The notes under the pieces: model-generated
What the model was told of the DNA's origin: nothing
The model's input: the letters and a program-made list of their open reading frames with translations, nothing else
The model's database searches: none
Program-made: the position numbers and the translations under genes
Assembly: GCA_008933805.1 (NCBI GenBank)
Contig: WBUH01000018.1
Span: forward strand, 32,876 to 96,875
Direction of reading: 5' to 3'
DNA from: Bacteroidota bacterium
Lineage (GTDB): Bacteria; Bacteroidota; Bacteroidia; UBA8524
DNA: 64,000 nt
Shown: one piece after another, positions 36,292 to 44,639 of the stretch
Position numbering within the stretch: position 1 is the stretch's first letter
How the letters are laid out: the number at the start of each line of letters is the position of its first letter

Positions 36292-39000
36292 ATGAAGAGA
36301 ATTTTAACGCTATTGTGCCTGTTTGTGTTTGCAAAGGTAGGCTTTTCGCAAATTGTTATCTCAGGGGTTATGGGTAACCCTTCGGGAACAGACTCGATGT
36401 ACGAGTATGTTCAGCTAGTTGCAACGCAAAACATCAACTTTTCTACCAACCCACACACGGTTGTTTTTCTTAACAACGGTACAGCAACAAAAAAAGGATG
36501 GGTAAACGGTTTAAGCATTTCTTACGGTTTTCACCTAAACAGCGGAACTGTAAATAAAGGTGACGTTTTTTATGTAGGTGGCTCAGGTAAAAAAGTAAGC
36601 GGTGGACAAAGTGCTGATATAAGCAGCCAAATTTGGATTAAAACCCTTACACCACATACTACAGCGGGTGATGGTTTTGGCTCTGCCAATTCAAATGGCG
36701 GAGGTATTTTTGGTAACGGTGGTGCTAATGCTGATGGTGTAGGCGTTTTTGTAGGCGCACTAACTGCCAACGATTCTACTGCTGTGCCTATTGATGCTAT
36801 ATTTATGGGTTCAGGTATAGGTACTGCTAAACCTGCTACTGCGGGTGCAGGCTATACTGTGCCTACCAATGATAAATACAGCAACTCACAAGGTTTGTTT
36901 GGTGAAGGTACTAACACGTTTATTGCTCCTGATATTAACGTAGCAAGTTCATTTACTCAATTAACAGGTACTTATGATGCTACTTCAAATACATGGACAA
37001 CTGCCCGTTCAGCCGTAACAAAAGTTTTAACCAGTGCGGCTACTATTGATAGTATTGCTACACAAATTACCATCACATCAAGCAACCCTACTATTGTTGT
37101 AAACACCGCAGGTTTTACTAATGATTTTGGTTTAACTTATCCTAACAACCCTTCATCAGCGTCTAACTTTGTTTTTGAAGGCAGCAACCTTACCGATTCA
37201 TTAATGATTAGTGTAAATGCTCCTTTCGAAATCCGCACAGGTGTTAATGCGTTTTCTAGTGGTACTATTAAAGTTCCTCATTCATCAGGCACTATCACTA
37301 CTACTGTTTTAGATGTTCGTTTCAACCCAACTTCTACCGGTGTGTTCGAAGACTCAATCGTGTTTAGCAGCCCCGGTGCTACCGATAAAAAAGTATATGT
37401 AAAAGGTACTTCATCAAACTATCCTGAACTTAGCTTTAAAGTTACTTCGTTCAACGTTAGCGAAGCAGTAGGCAGCATCTCACTTCAAATTGATATTGCC
37501 AATGCTAACAGCAATGCCACTACTTGCAGTCTTTCAGTAGTAGGCGGTAATGCTACAGCCGGTTCTGATTATACGTTCTCTTCGCCACAGGTGATTAACT
37601 TCCCTGCTAACTCATCGGATAGCATTGTGGTTAATATTCCTATTATTAATGATAATGTTTCTGAAGCTGTTGAAACCATCTGGTTTGCACTAAGCAACGC
37701 TACTAACGGTGCTGTGTTTAGCAATAGCGACAGCGCTTTGGTAACTATTACTGATAACGATTACCGCAAGGTGAACATTGCCGACATAAGGGGTGTGAAT
37801 GCAAATGGTGTTTCTGACTCTTTGAACAAATTGTATGAAATTACAGGTGTTGTTTACGGTGATAACTTAAGAACCACAGGTTTCCAATTTACTTTGCGCG
37901 ACCAAACTGCGGGTATCGGTATTTTTAGCCCTGCCAGTGCATTTGGCTATACAGTTGCCCAAGGCGATAGCTTAACCATTCGTGGCAGGTTATCACAATT
38001 CAACGGTTTGGCTCAGCTTGATTTCTTGGATACGATTATCTTCCACCAATCAAACCAACCGCTAAGAACTCCTTTCTTGATCACTACTTTGAATGAAAAC
38101 GGCGAATCGGAACTTGTACGTATGAACAACGTTACTGCTAAAACCGGCAACTGGATTTCAGGTAACCAATATGTTTACTACAACGGCGGTGCTGACTCTG
38201 TAATGGTTCGTTTAGTACCTAATACCCACAAACTTATCGGAAAACCAAAACCAACCAAAGCATTTAGCATTATTGGTATTGGCGGTCAGTTTGATGCTTC
38301 ATCACCCTACAACAGCGGTTACCAATTGTTCCCTCGCGACAGCAACGATATTATCATCCCTGCTGATTCACTTTCAGCATTCAACCTGCTAACCCCTGCA
38401 AACGGCAGCACAGTAACTATTCAAGGCGCATCTATCCAAACATTGGATGCTACTTGGGGAACTCCAATACCTGCGCAAGGCTTAAACCCTGCTACCTACA
38501 CCTTTATGTTGGATGTACCTGCGGGTGATTTCTCAAGCCCATTGGCAAGCTTCCCATCAAATGTTGGTGGTAGTGCTCCGTCTATTTCATTACCTTACTT
38601 CCAAATCATCAACTTGATGAATGCACAAGGTATCAATGTGGGTCAATCTATATCACTGCAATGGACTGTTAGGGCTACTACAGGCTCATACAACAGGTTT
38701 GCCAACCAGCCTTTTGCTATAACATTGGTTAGAGAGCGTATGAACAGTGTTGGAAATACAGCCAATAACCCATTAGCAGTTTATCCTAACCCTGCTAATA
38801 CTGATGTTTTGGTTGAAATGCCTGAAACCATCAATACTGTATCTGTAAGCACTATTGAAGGCAAACAAGTAATTGCGCTTAACAATGTAAACACCTTCTC
38901 AACCGGTGTTGATGTGAGCATGCTTGAAGCCGGAATTTATATGCTGACTGTTGAGACTGCCACCGGCACCTATACTCAACGTTTGGCTATACAACGCTAA
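36292..39000 (+). CDS. Secreted multi-domain protein with T9SS type A sorting domain
   Basis: 902 residues from ATG 36292 (MKRILTLLCLFVFAKVGFSQ signal peptide); the TTG-started extension would overlap the promoter. Domains in order: an N-terminal region with Gly-rich loops (20-250), a beta domain with DVRFNPTSTGVFEDSIVFSS (about 330-390), a Calx-beta domain (ITDNDYRKVNIAD at its end, near 500), an OB-fold-like domain (YEITGVVYGDNLRTTGFQF ... IRGRLSQFNG, about 520-690), a fibronectin-like domain and the sorting domain (PLAVYPNPANTDVLVEMPE ... GIYMLTVETATGTYTQRLAIQR). Probably outer-surface or secreted; may bind or process polymer substrates, but I cannot assign activity. Confidence 0.87.
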   Translation: MKRILTLLCLFVFAKVGFSQIVISGVMGNPSGTDSMYEYVQLVATQNINFSTNPHTVVFLNNGTATKKGWVNGLSISYGFHLNSGTVNKGDVFYVGGSGKKVSGGQSADISSQIWIKTLTPHTTAGDGFGSANSNGGGIFGNGGANADGVGVFVGALTANDSTAVPIDAIFMGSGIGTAKPATAGAGYTVPTNDKYSNSQGLFGEGTNTFIAPDINVASSFTQLTGTYDATSNTWTTARSAVTKVLTSAATIDSIATQITITSSNPTIVVNTAGFTNDFGLTYPNNPSSASNFVFEGSNLTDSLMISVNAPFEIRTGVNAFSSGTIKVPHSSGTITTTVLDVRFNPTSTGVFEDSIVFSSPGATDKKVYVKGTSSNYPELSFKVTSFNVSEAVGSISLQIDIANANSNATTCSLSVVGGNATAGSDYTFSSPQVINFPANSSDSIVVNIPIINDNVSEAVETIWFALSNATNGAVFSNSDSALVTITDNDYRKVNIADIRGVNANGVSDSLNKLYEITGVVYGDNLRTTGFQFTLRDQTAGIGIFSPASAFGYTVAQGDSLTIRGRLSQFNGLAQLDFLDTIIFHQSNQPLRTPFLITTLNENGESELVRMNNVTAKTGNWISGNQYVYYNGGADSVMVRLVPNTHKLIGKPKPTKAFSIIGIGGQFDASSPYNSGYQLFPRDSNDIIIPADSLSAFNLLTPANGSTVTIQGASIQTLDATWGTPIPAQGLNPATYTFMLDVPAGDFSSPLASFPSNVGGSAPSISLPYFQIINLMNAQGINVGQSISLQWTVRATTGSYNRFANQPFAITLVRERMNSVGNTANNPLAVYPNPANTDVLVEMPETINTVSVSTIEGKQVIALNNVNTFSTGVDVSMLEAGIYMLTVETATGTYTQRLAIQR

Positions 39001-39040
39001 AAATCAACAATAACAGCCTTGCAAAAGGCTTTGTTTAAAG

Positions 39041-39068
39041 AAGCCCCGCACTCCGCGGGGCTTTTTTT
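39041..39068 (+). terminator. Terminator after the T9SS protein
   Basis: AAGCCCCGC / GCGGGGCTT hairpin followed by seven T. The next 180 bp up to the tRNA promoter hold no gene I can support. Confidence 0.85.
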
Positions 39069-39227
39069 ATTGTATCAACACATATTTTTATTGCATACGA
39101 AACTTTTTATTGTGAACTTTGTATTAACAATTAAGCAGATAATTAATTGTTTTCATAGTTTGGCCCTGGGGTGTCGGGAGACACAACGGGGTTTTTTTAT
39201 GACTTTTTTAAAAAAATTTTCATCAAG

Positions 39228-39259
39228 TGTTTCATCAATCAAAAATTCCCCTATATTTG
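39228..39259 (+). promoter_or_regulatory. Predicted promoter of tRNA-Arg
   Basis: TATATTTG at 39252-39259 is a perfect -7 box; the -33 position (TTTC at 39228) deviates by one base from TTTG. The tRNA begins 48 nt downstream. Confidence 0.5.
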
Positions 39260-39307
39260 CAGTCCTTTTTCGGAACGGCAGCAATGCCTGAAACACTGAA
39301 AAACAAT

Positions 39308-39381
39308 GGACCCGTAGCTTAATTGGATAGAGCATCTGACTACGGATCAGAAGGTTAGGGGTTCGAGTCCCTTCGGGTCCA
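39308..39381 (+). tRNA. tRNA-Arg (anticodon ACG)
   Basis: Acceptor GGACCCG pairs with CGGGTCC; the anticodon arm TCTGA-CTACGGA-TCAGA gives anticodon ACG; the T-arm GGGGTTCGAGTCCC is perfect; discriminator A at 39381, CCA not encoded. This gene marks the left boundary of the integrated element; its 3' half is the likely attachment core. Confidence 0.95.
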
Positions 39382-39395
39382 CTAAAGTGTCTTAC

Positions 39396-39431
39396 AAAAG
39401 GCCGCAAACACAGAGGTTTGCGGCCTTTTCT
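39396..39431 (+). terminator. Terminator after tRNA-Arg
   Basis: AAAAGGCCGCAAAC / GTTTGCGGCCTTTT hairpin, then CTTTTTT. Lies between the tRNA and the integrase. Confidence 0.85.
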
Positions 39432-39441
39432 TTTTTACAAC

Positions 39442-39486
39442 CATTGGTATCATTGGTCGAAAATCGGGTACAAAATCGGGTACAGT
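39442..39486. repeat. Two pairs of short direct repeats in front of the integrase
   Basis: CATTGGT occurs at 39442 and 39451, and AAAATCGGGTAC occurs twice back to back at about 39460-39483. The position between the attachment site and int suits arm-type integrase binding sites or an int operator. Confidence 0.5.
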
Positions 39487-39561
39487 ACAATTTCGCCCCC
39501 CATAATTGCGTAACTTACATGAAAGGACGGGCGAATGCAGTACTGTTTATGGAATTATAAA

Positions 39562-40734
39562 ATGCGTATTAGGTTCATATTGCGTAAAAATGCTATCTCA
39601 TCAACCGGCCTTGCTCCATTATATTGCCGAATAATCATTAATGGACGGGAGAGCAACAAATTTAGCGTTGGCATTGTAATACCTGTCAAAAATTGGGACA
39701 GTAAAAAGCAGGTTGTGATTGGTCAAGCAACCGATAATATGAAGCTCAACCAAATTAAAACCGATTTAGATGCTATTTACTTGAACCTGAAGGCAACTAA
39801 TGCCCCGTTAGACCCTGAGACAATCAGAAAAAAATTTACGGCGCGGGGCAGTCAACAAATAGCATTTTTAAACCTGTTTGAACTTTTTTTAACTGAACAG
39901 AAGAAAGGCGGTAAGGTGACTCTGTCAACTATTGGCTCTCACGCTTCTAAGAAAAACACTATTGCGTTGTTCTTAAAACAAAATGGCATTGGCGGCTTAC
40001 TTGCGGTTAATTTCAAACCGACAATTGCAACACGGCTATACGATTGGCTACTTGGTGAAAGTGGCATCAGCAACAACAAAACATACGCTTGTAGAATATT
40101 GCAGTTAGTAAAGCGGGTTTTAAGGTTTGGCGTTTCAAAAGAATATTTTGATTACAGTCCGCTGGCCAATGAAACATTTAAAAGAGAACCGAAAAAAGAT
40201 AAAAAACGCCTCTTGCCGGCAGACGTGCGGCGATTAGAGTTACTTTGCCCACACTCAGAGTCACTGGCAAGGGTTCGTGATATATTCTTGTTTCTCTGTT
40301 ACACAGGATTTGAGTACAAAGATTTAAAAAAATTCAACCCTGAGCAGATAATAAACTTTGATGGCGTTGATATGATTATGCACGCTCGCGCAAAAAACGG
40401 CAATATGTGCGCAATTCCGGTAACAACTAAAATAAGGGTGCTGTTGGATTCGTATAAGGACGGGTGGGGATTAATAAGTAATCAAAAATTTAATGACCAC
40501 CTGAAAACCTTGTCCACTGAGGCGGGATTAAATGTTAATCTGTCAAGCGGGTGGGGTCGAAAGACATTTGGCACAACGAAGGTTAGTTTTGAGTTGTTTA
40601 GTCTCGAAACCACTGCTAAAATGATGGGACACGCATCTATAAACACAACGGCAGAATACTATGTAGATATTCTGCCGGAACGTGTTGCCTTAGAGGTTAA
40701 GGACAAGGTGGCTAAGGGGGTATATACTATTTAA
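39562..40734 (+). CDS. int: Tyrosine recombinase (integrase), Bacteroidetes type
   Basis: 390 residues from ATG 39562 (MRIRFILRKNAISSTG), the usual start of this family; an ATG nine codons upstream is also in frame. Arm-binding domain, SAM-like core-binding domain (about 95-190) and catalytic domain (about 210-380). The catalytic set shows K in RAKNG, R in GRKTF, H in GHASINTT and the nucleophile Y in EYYVDI. The first arginine position reads TGFEYKD and the histidine of H-x-x-R reads G (SSGWGRKTF), so two of the usual residues are replaced, as is known in part for Bacteroides IntDOT. Likely integrates the element into tRNA-Arg. Confidence 0.92.
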   Translation: MRIRFILRKNAISSTGLAPLYCRIIINGRESNKFSVGIVIPVKNWDSKKQVVIGQATDNMKLNQIKTDLDAIYLNLKATNAPLDPETIRKKFTARGSQQIAFLNLFELFLTEQKKGGKVTLSTIGSHASKKNTIALFLKQNGIGGLLAVNFKPTIATRLYDWLLGESGISNNKTYACRILQLVKRVLRFGVSKEYFDYSPLANETFKREPKKDKKRLLPADVRRLELLCPHSESLARVRDIFLFLCYTGFEYKDLKKFNPEQIINFDGVDMIMHARAKNGNMCAIPVTTKIRVLLDSYKDGWGLISNQKFNDHLKTLSTEAGLNVNLSSGWGRKTFGTTKVSFELFSLETTAKMMGHASINTTAEYYVDILPERVALEVKDKVAKGVYTI

Positions 40735-40952
40735 AATTTTATATCCAACGGCCTGCCAAACGCGTTTGCAATTCTACAAAGCGTTTCAACCGTAAAGTTA
40801 AACTCTCCGGCCTCTATACGCGCCACCCTTGATTGCGGCAATTGCATTTTATCCGCAAGCTGCTGTTGGCTCCACCCATTTGTTTCTCTACTAAGTTTAA
40901 CAAGCCGCCCTATTTGTTGCTGCACTGCTTGTGCCTGTTGTTTTATATCCAT
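40731..40952 (-). CDS. Xre-family helix-turn-helix regulator
   Basis: 73 residues, essentially a single HTH_3 domain: LVKLSRETNGWSQQQLADKMQLPQSRVARIEAGEFNFTVETLCRIANAFGRPLDIKF. Convergent with the integrase and overlapping its last codons. Candidate phage repressor or the DNA-binding antitoxin half of a pair; no RelE/HigB toxin gene is next to it, so repressor is likelier. Confidence 0.85.
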   Translation of the reverse strand: MDIKQQAQAVQQQIGRLVKLSRETNGWSQQQLADKMQLPQSRVARIEAGEFNFTVETLCRIANAFGRPLDIKF

Positions 40953-40998
40953 AAATTTGTGTTTTAGTTTTCACCTTGTGATTACTTCAAAATGACGG

Positions 40999-41023
40999 AA
41001 GGGGGCTATTTGCCCCCTTTTTA
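40999..41023 (+). terminator. Hairpin terminator between the regulator and a small gene
   Basis: AGGGGGC / GCCCCCT stem with TATTT loop and plus-strand TTTTTATT tail. In the minus direction the tail is weak. It would end a plus-strand transcript from the promoter-like pair at 40929-40959 (TTG, 20 bp, TAAATTTG). Confidence 0.6.
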
Positions 41024-41290
41024 TTGATTAAAACTTTCTATTAGTTCTTGCCATTCTTCGGGTACATTAGATAATACGTCCTGCGTATATTGTAACCTAA
41101 ATTCATGTGTAGGCTCTTCGGGTTTTTCAAACCCCTTATGGTAGGATTCTATAACATCATTAGCCCAATTTTCCCATGCCCAAAACAATCCATCGGTAAA
41201 CTTATCGTACTCTCTATTACTAAATACCTGGTGGTTTTTATTAGCAATAGCTTCAGCTATTTGGTTAATTTTTTCGTTGCTAATTTCCAT
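41021..41290 (-). CDS. Small acidic protein of unknown function
   Basis: 89 residues, no signal or membrane segment, rich in Glu, Asn and Trp (DKFTDGLFWAWENWANDVIES). Not recognised. Lies between the Xre-type regulator and the operator-controlled gene to the right, so it may belong to the lysogeny or accessory set. Confidence 0.6.
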   Translation of the reverse strand: MEISNEKINQIAEAIANKNHQVFSNREYDKFTDGLFWAWENWANDVIESYHKGFEKPEEPTHEFRLQYTQDVLSNVPEEWQELIESFNQ

Positions 41291-41368
41291 AATCGTAATT
41301 TTTAAGCGGTTAATAATTCCTGTAAGGTTCGATTAGCCCGTATTACCCGACGGGCGGCGGGGTTACGA

Positions 41369-41665
41369 TTATTTTTCAGACTTCAATAAAGAAAAATCGA
41401 AGTATTCTGTATCCAAATCATTTGCTATAAGGCATTCTTTAGCTAAAGAATGTTCAAATCCATCATTGCCATCGATTGCCCCTGCATTTGTAGTGATGTG
41501 TTTAATCTTAATGGTTTTGGGTTCGTCTTCTTTAGTGTTACCGGTTTCAACCCAATAATAGTCTTCATCAGAATAATTAAGCGCAGGGTTGTCAATATCA
41601 AGTGTGATAGACCAGTGTCCGTAACCTTGAGGAAGTGTTTGGATTGAATAAATTGTGTTTTTCAT
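41369..41665 (-). CDS. Small protein of unknown function behind an operator
   Basis: 98 residues starting at ATG 41665 (MKNTIYSIQTLPQGYGHWSI). The frame runs further up to 41737, but that would place the first codons inside the promoter and operator, so I reject the longer form. Acidic and soluble (DIDNPALNYSDEDYYWVETG). Not recognised. Its strong, operator-covered promoter suggests regulated expression, possibly by the Xre protein. Confidence 0.65.
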   Translation of the reverse strand: MKNTIYSIQTLPQGYGHWSITLDIDNPALNYSDEDYYWVETGNTKEDEPKTIKIKHITTNAGAIDGNDGFEHSLAKECLIANDLDTEYFDFSLLKSEK

Positions 41666-41707
41666 CGTTGTAATTATTAAATTATTATTTGTTTCAAAAT
41701 GACAATA

Positions 41708-41747
41708 CAAAGATATACAATAAAATGTATAATACAATAAAATGTAT
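41708..41747 (-). promoter_or_regulatory. Promoter covered by two copies of a palindromic operator
   Basis: Reading on the minus strand: -33 TTG at 41737-41735, 19 bp spacer, -7 TATCTTTG at 41715-41708, a full match to the Bacteroidetes consensus. Two exact copies of the 16-mer ATACATTTTATTGTAT (plus-strand 41715-41730 and 41732-41747), each an inverted repeat ATACA-N6-TGTAT, cover the whole -33 to -7 interval with a 17 bp period. This is a textbook repressor-operator layout. Confidence 0.8.
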
Positions 41748-41810
41748 TTTATTTTTTGTATCTTATTGATTTACAAGCAATAAATTTATAAACTAACACG
41801 ATTTTTAATT

Positions 41811-41850
41811 AAAAAGGGACTGTTTCGATTTTTGAAACAATCCCTTTTTT
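41811..41850. terminator. Bidirectional terminator
   Basis: AAAAAGGGA-C-TGTTTC / GAAACA-A-TCCCTTTTT hairpin with A-run and T-run on both sides, just downstream of the 192-residue exported protein gene and upstream of the operator region. It isolates the regulated gene from the late operon. Confidence 0.8.
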
Positions 41851-41868
41851 TGAAAATTTTAAGGTGTT

Positions 41869-42447
41869 CTATTTAAACTTTATAGAAAGATGGTTTTCGT
41901 TATCGCTTTGAATTATTGCGTCATAACTCTTGCCTTTTTTAGCTGACTTTTCAGCGTCTTTAAGTGTCATTTCGACAATCTTGTGCTGTTGGCGGCATTC
42001 TCCTGTTATGGGGTCTCCCCTTCTAACTTTTATAGATTCTACAACATCATATTGTTTAACTGGTTCACAAAACGTAAAGACTGATTTGCTTTGTGTTTTT
42101 TCAACGACAGCAAGGTTATTAATTATCGTATCTGTTTTAAACTTAACAGCTAAATCCCGCTGGCCATGTGTAATTATTATCGCATCAAATTGCTTTGCTT
42201 GCGCACCGGCTTCTGTCATTGCTGAACGCATTAATAAATCTGCTGTTCCGGCAATTGTATAGCAATGTCCCTTTTTTAAAGCCGGGTAGGTGGTAGTAAA
42301 CGTGAAAACAGTTTCGTAGGGCTGAACCGGCTCATTGTAGTAAAACACATACTTGCCACTAACTTTTTTAACTGTGGCCTGCTGTGTTTCGTCGGTTGTA
42401 AAACTTGCTGTTAGTAGCGCAAGTGCAAAAATTAATAGTTGTTTCAT
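41869..42447 (-). CDS. Exported protein of unknown function
   Basis: 192 residues from ATG 42447, chosen because it begins a clear signal peptide (MKQLLIFALALLTASFTTD); the longer frame to 42540 would overlap the ATPase gene. The mature part contains two related halves: SGKYVFYYNEPVQPYETVFTFTTTYPALKKGHCYTIAGTADLLMRSAMTEAG... and QSKSVFTFCEPVKQYDVVESIKVRRGDPITGECRQQHKIVEMTLKDAE... (V/Y-F-x-EPVxxY repeated), each followed by a similar helix and YDAIIxxxxxxxLxxKF. So an internal duplication. Periplasmic; may be a lysogenic conversion factor or the last late gene. Confidence 0.65.
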   Translation of the reverse strand: MKQLLIFALALLTASFTTDETQQATVKKVSGKYVFYYNEPVQPYETVFTFTTTYPALKKGHCYTIAGTADLLMRSAMTEAGAQAKQFDAIIITHGQRDLAVKFKTDTIINNLAVVEKTQSKSVFTFCEPVKQYDVVESIKVRRGDPITGECRQQHKIVEMTLKDAEKSAKKGKSYDAIIQSDNENHLSIKFK

Positions 42448-42475
42448 GCTCACAATTATAACAAATATTTTACCA

Positions 42476-43192
42476 CTATTCTTTTTTGGTTTTTGTTTTT
42501 TCCTGAACAGCAGGGGGTTTGACAATTGTTTTTTTAGCAATACTGTACATTAACCCTGATTGACCATATCGGTTTTTTGAAGTTTTAGCGTAGTTGTTGG
42601 CAAAGGTGTCGTCAACCTTTACAACCTCAATATTAATCCCTGCGTCAAATAAAGGAGCGGGCCCGCCTCTTATTGTCTCTTTGCTATTTCGCTGAAACAA
42701 CACTACAAATATGGTTTCGGGGAACTCATTGCGCAGCGCATCAAGTTCCTTAGAATAAACATATTCGCCGCCATCGTCATATTTTACCTTGGTGAAAGAG
42801 TCTATTATCATTACATCAAAGTGAGGAGCGGCCAGCTTAATATTATTAAGATATTCGTTGTCGGTAACAAATATTTTTTCTCGATTGCCCGGCTTTATAT
42901 ACTTCTCTTTGTTGCGGGTAATAAGTTCGCTTTGCGCACCCAACTCTATTGCCCAAAGTGCTACTTTATAGTCATTTTCGGCGAAGGCATCAGCAATTTG
43001 AAAAGCAAATTGCGTTTTGCCCGCTCCTTGGTGTCCTTCGATAGTTATTGCTGTTTTGTAACGTTCAATGTTTCCAAAAAATTTGCCAAGGTCGCCCTTT
43101 AAGGGTTTTAGTTTTTCCCCTTCAGCTTTTCGCTCAGGGATTTTATCAATGTTGCTAAATATATCGGCAAGTTTTGGGGGCACACCGGCCAT
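42476..43192 (-). CDS. RecA/RadA-superfamily ATPase
   Basis: 238 residues. Walker A GHQGAGKT at 53-60, Walker B FDVMIIDS at 125-132, sensor-like VVLFQRNS near 164 and a KNRYG motif at 206-210 that recalls the KNRFG motif of RadA/Sms and the DnaB-like group. No FtsK/HerA, terminase or A32 signature (no DE after the Walker B strand). It sits at the end of the late operon. Roles to weigh: recombination or annealing, strand loading, or genome packaging in an unusual phage; the sequence favours a DNA-recombination type ATPase. Confidence 0.75.
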   Translation of the reverse strand: MAGVPPKLADIFSNIDKIPERKAEGEKLKPLKGDLGKFFGNIERYKTAITIEGHQGAGKTQFAFQIADAFAENDYKVALWAIELGAQSELITRNKEKYIKPGNREKIFVTDNEYLNNIKLAAPHFDVMIIDSFTKVKYDDGGEYVYSKELDALRNEFPETIFVVLFQRNSKETIRGGPAPLFDAGINIEVVKVDDTFANNYAKTSKNRYGQSGLMYSIAKKTIVKPPAVQEKTKTKKE

Positions 43193-43218
43193 CGCCGGGC
43201 TTGCCTTTCGGTGTACCC

Positions 43219-44631
43219 CTATTTCTTTTTTACGGTTTTGGCTTTTACCTTTTCCAACTCAACTAATGGAACTAATGATTCGCCGCCTATTTTGGCTCTG
43301 TCTTTATAGCTTGCTTTTGTTTCATAAATCCTTACAATCTTAACTATTTGACCCGTAGGCTTATGAAGCACCTCCTCGCCTGCCTTAAACTTTTTGCTCA
43401 ATTTAGATGCAGCAGGCTTTTTGGTTAGCCTCGCAAGGTTGTTTAAAGAAACAACTGACACGCCTTGTTTGCTGTTTTCATCATAGCAACTGGCTACGCC
43501 GCCGCGTATTGATTTTATTGTCATTATTCCGCCGCTTGGCTTATGCAATACTTTTTGACCGACTTTAAAGCCTTTGGTGGTTTTTTGCGCCCCGGCAAGC
43601 GATGTATCAGCAGCTATTTTTTTATTTACGCCTGAGGCTATTTTATCAAGATTTCCTTTTATTGAAGAGAAATCGCCGGGAGATATGCTTTTTCGCGCAA
43701 TTGCAGTATCTATCCTATTTAATAGCCTTTTTGCGTCGATTGGTAAAACATCCTTGCCCTGAAGCCTCACGTAAGCCCTTTTTAATCGGCTTGCTTCGCT
43801 TTCTTTGTTAGTAGTTACGGACTTGATTTGACTAAGCAATGAATCGCTAACCTCAATTTTCACAAAGTCAGCATCTTTGGGCAAACTGTTAACCGTTTCG
43901 GCCAATTGTTTATACACCCTGTCAATCAATCCAAAATGCTGTGTGCCCTTGATGGATTGAAGCTGAACATTAGCCATCTTTATATCTTCCACAAGATTAA
44001 TTATTGTCCGAGCATCTATCTTGCGGTTGATACAGTAAGCAATACGCCTGATAAACTGATTTGCAACGCCTGTTTTAGGCGCGCTGCGCACATCAAGAGT
44101 TTTGCGAGTGGTTTTCTTTACCACTTTCTTTGTGCGCTTGGGTTTGATGTTTGTTCTTTTTTCAGCTTTATTGCCTGCTGGCTTAGGATTTTGGGCGGTT
44201 TTCTTGGTTGCTTTCATTGGTTCCGGTTTTTGGGCAACGGGTTTATCTATACGGATGCTGGAGCCTGAAGTTTTCTTCTTAAAAACCTTCGTTGGTTTAT
44301 TACCGAATTTATAACCCTTCAATTCATATTCACTTATGTATGAATCAAGTAAGGGTTTGACAAATTCTTTAATGAATCTATTGAGAGGGTAATCCTTTTT
44401 AATTTCATCAGCAATTTTTTGCCACTGAAATGCAAAGGCATTCAAAAATTGATTACTGAAGGTTTTCTTGTCAGTTGCTACCGGGTCTAAAACAACTGCC
44501 TCATCTATTGGTTTGATGAAATCAATAAGTAATTCGGGACCTTGGTTATCAATCTGAAATTGTATTGCGCCGTTTAAGAATTTACCGGAATAAACGCCGT
44601 CAAGCCCTGTTTTGGATATTTTTTTTGCCAT
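43219..44631 (-). CDS. Basic protein with Lys-rich linker and two C-terminal beta repeats
   Basis: 470 residues, strongly basic. N-terminal region (1-115), a Lys/Pro-rich linker (about 116-180, many KKT/PKP), a helical middle (190-340) and two tandem repeats of about 48 residues at 354-401 and 413-461, both beginning KF/GFK-x-G-x-x-VLHKP-G-I and resembling small SH3/KOW-like barrels. A DNA- or RNA-binding role is likely, for example condensing the genome or coating DNA. Not recognised as a known family. Confidence 0.6.
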   Translation of the reverse strand: MAKKISKTGLDGVYSGKFLNGAIQFQIDNQGPELLIDFIKPIDEAVVLDPVATDKKTFSNQFLNAFAFQWQKIADEIKKDYPLNRFIKEFVKPLLDSYISEYELKGYKFGNKPTKVFKKKTSGSSIRIDKPVAQKPEPMKATKKTAQNPKPAGNKAEKRTNIKPKRTKKVVKKTTRKTLDVRSAPKTGVANQFIRRIAYCINRKIDARTIINLVEDIKMANVQLQSIKGTQHFGLIDRVYKQLAETVNSLPKDADFVKIEVSDSLLSQIKSVTTNKESEASRLKRAYVRLQGKDVLPIDAKRLLNRIDTAIARKSISPGDFSSIKGNLDKIASGVNKKIAADTSLAGAQKTTKGFKVGQKVLHKPSGGIMTIKSIRGGVASCYDENSKQGVSVVSLNNLARLTKKPAASKLSKKFKAGEEVLHKPTGQIVKIVRIYETKASYKDRAKIGGESLVPLVELEKVKAKTVKKK

Positions 44632-44639
44632 TTTTTTGT

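Noticed and set aside
42476..43192. Terminase large subunit or FtsK/HerA packaging ATPase
   Set aside because: Walker B ends in IIDS without the catalytic Glu pattern, there is no nuclease domain and the KNRYG motif points to the RadA/DnaB group.
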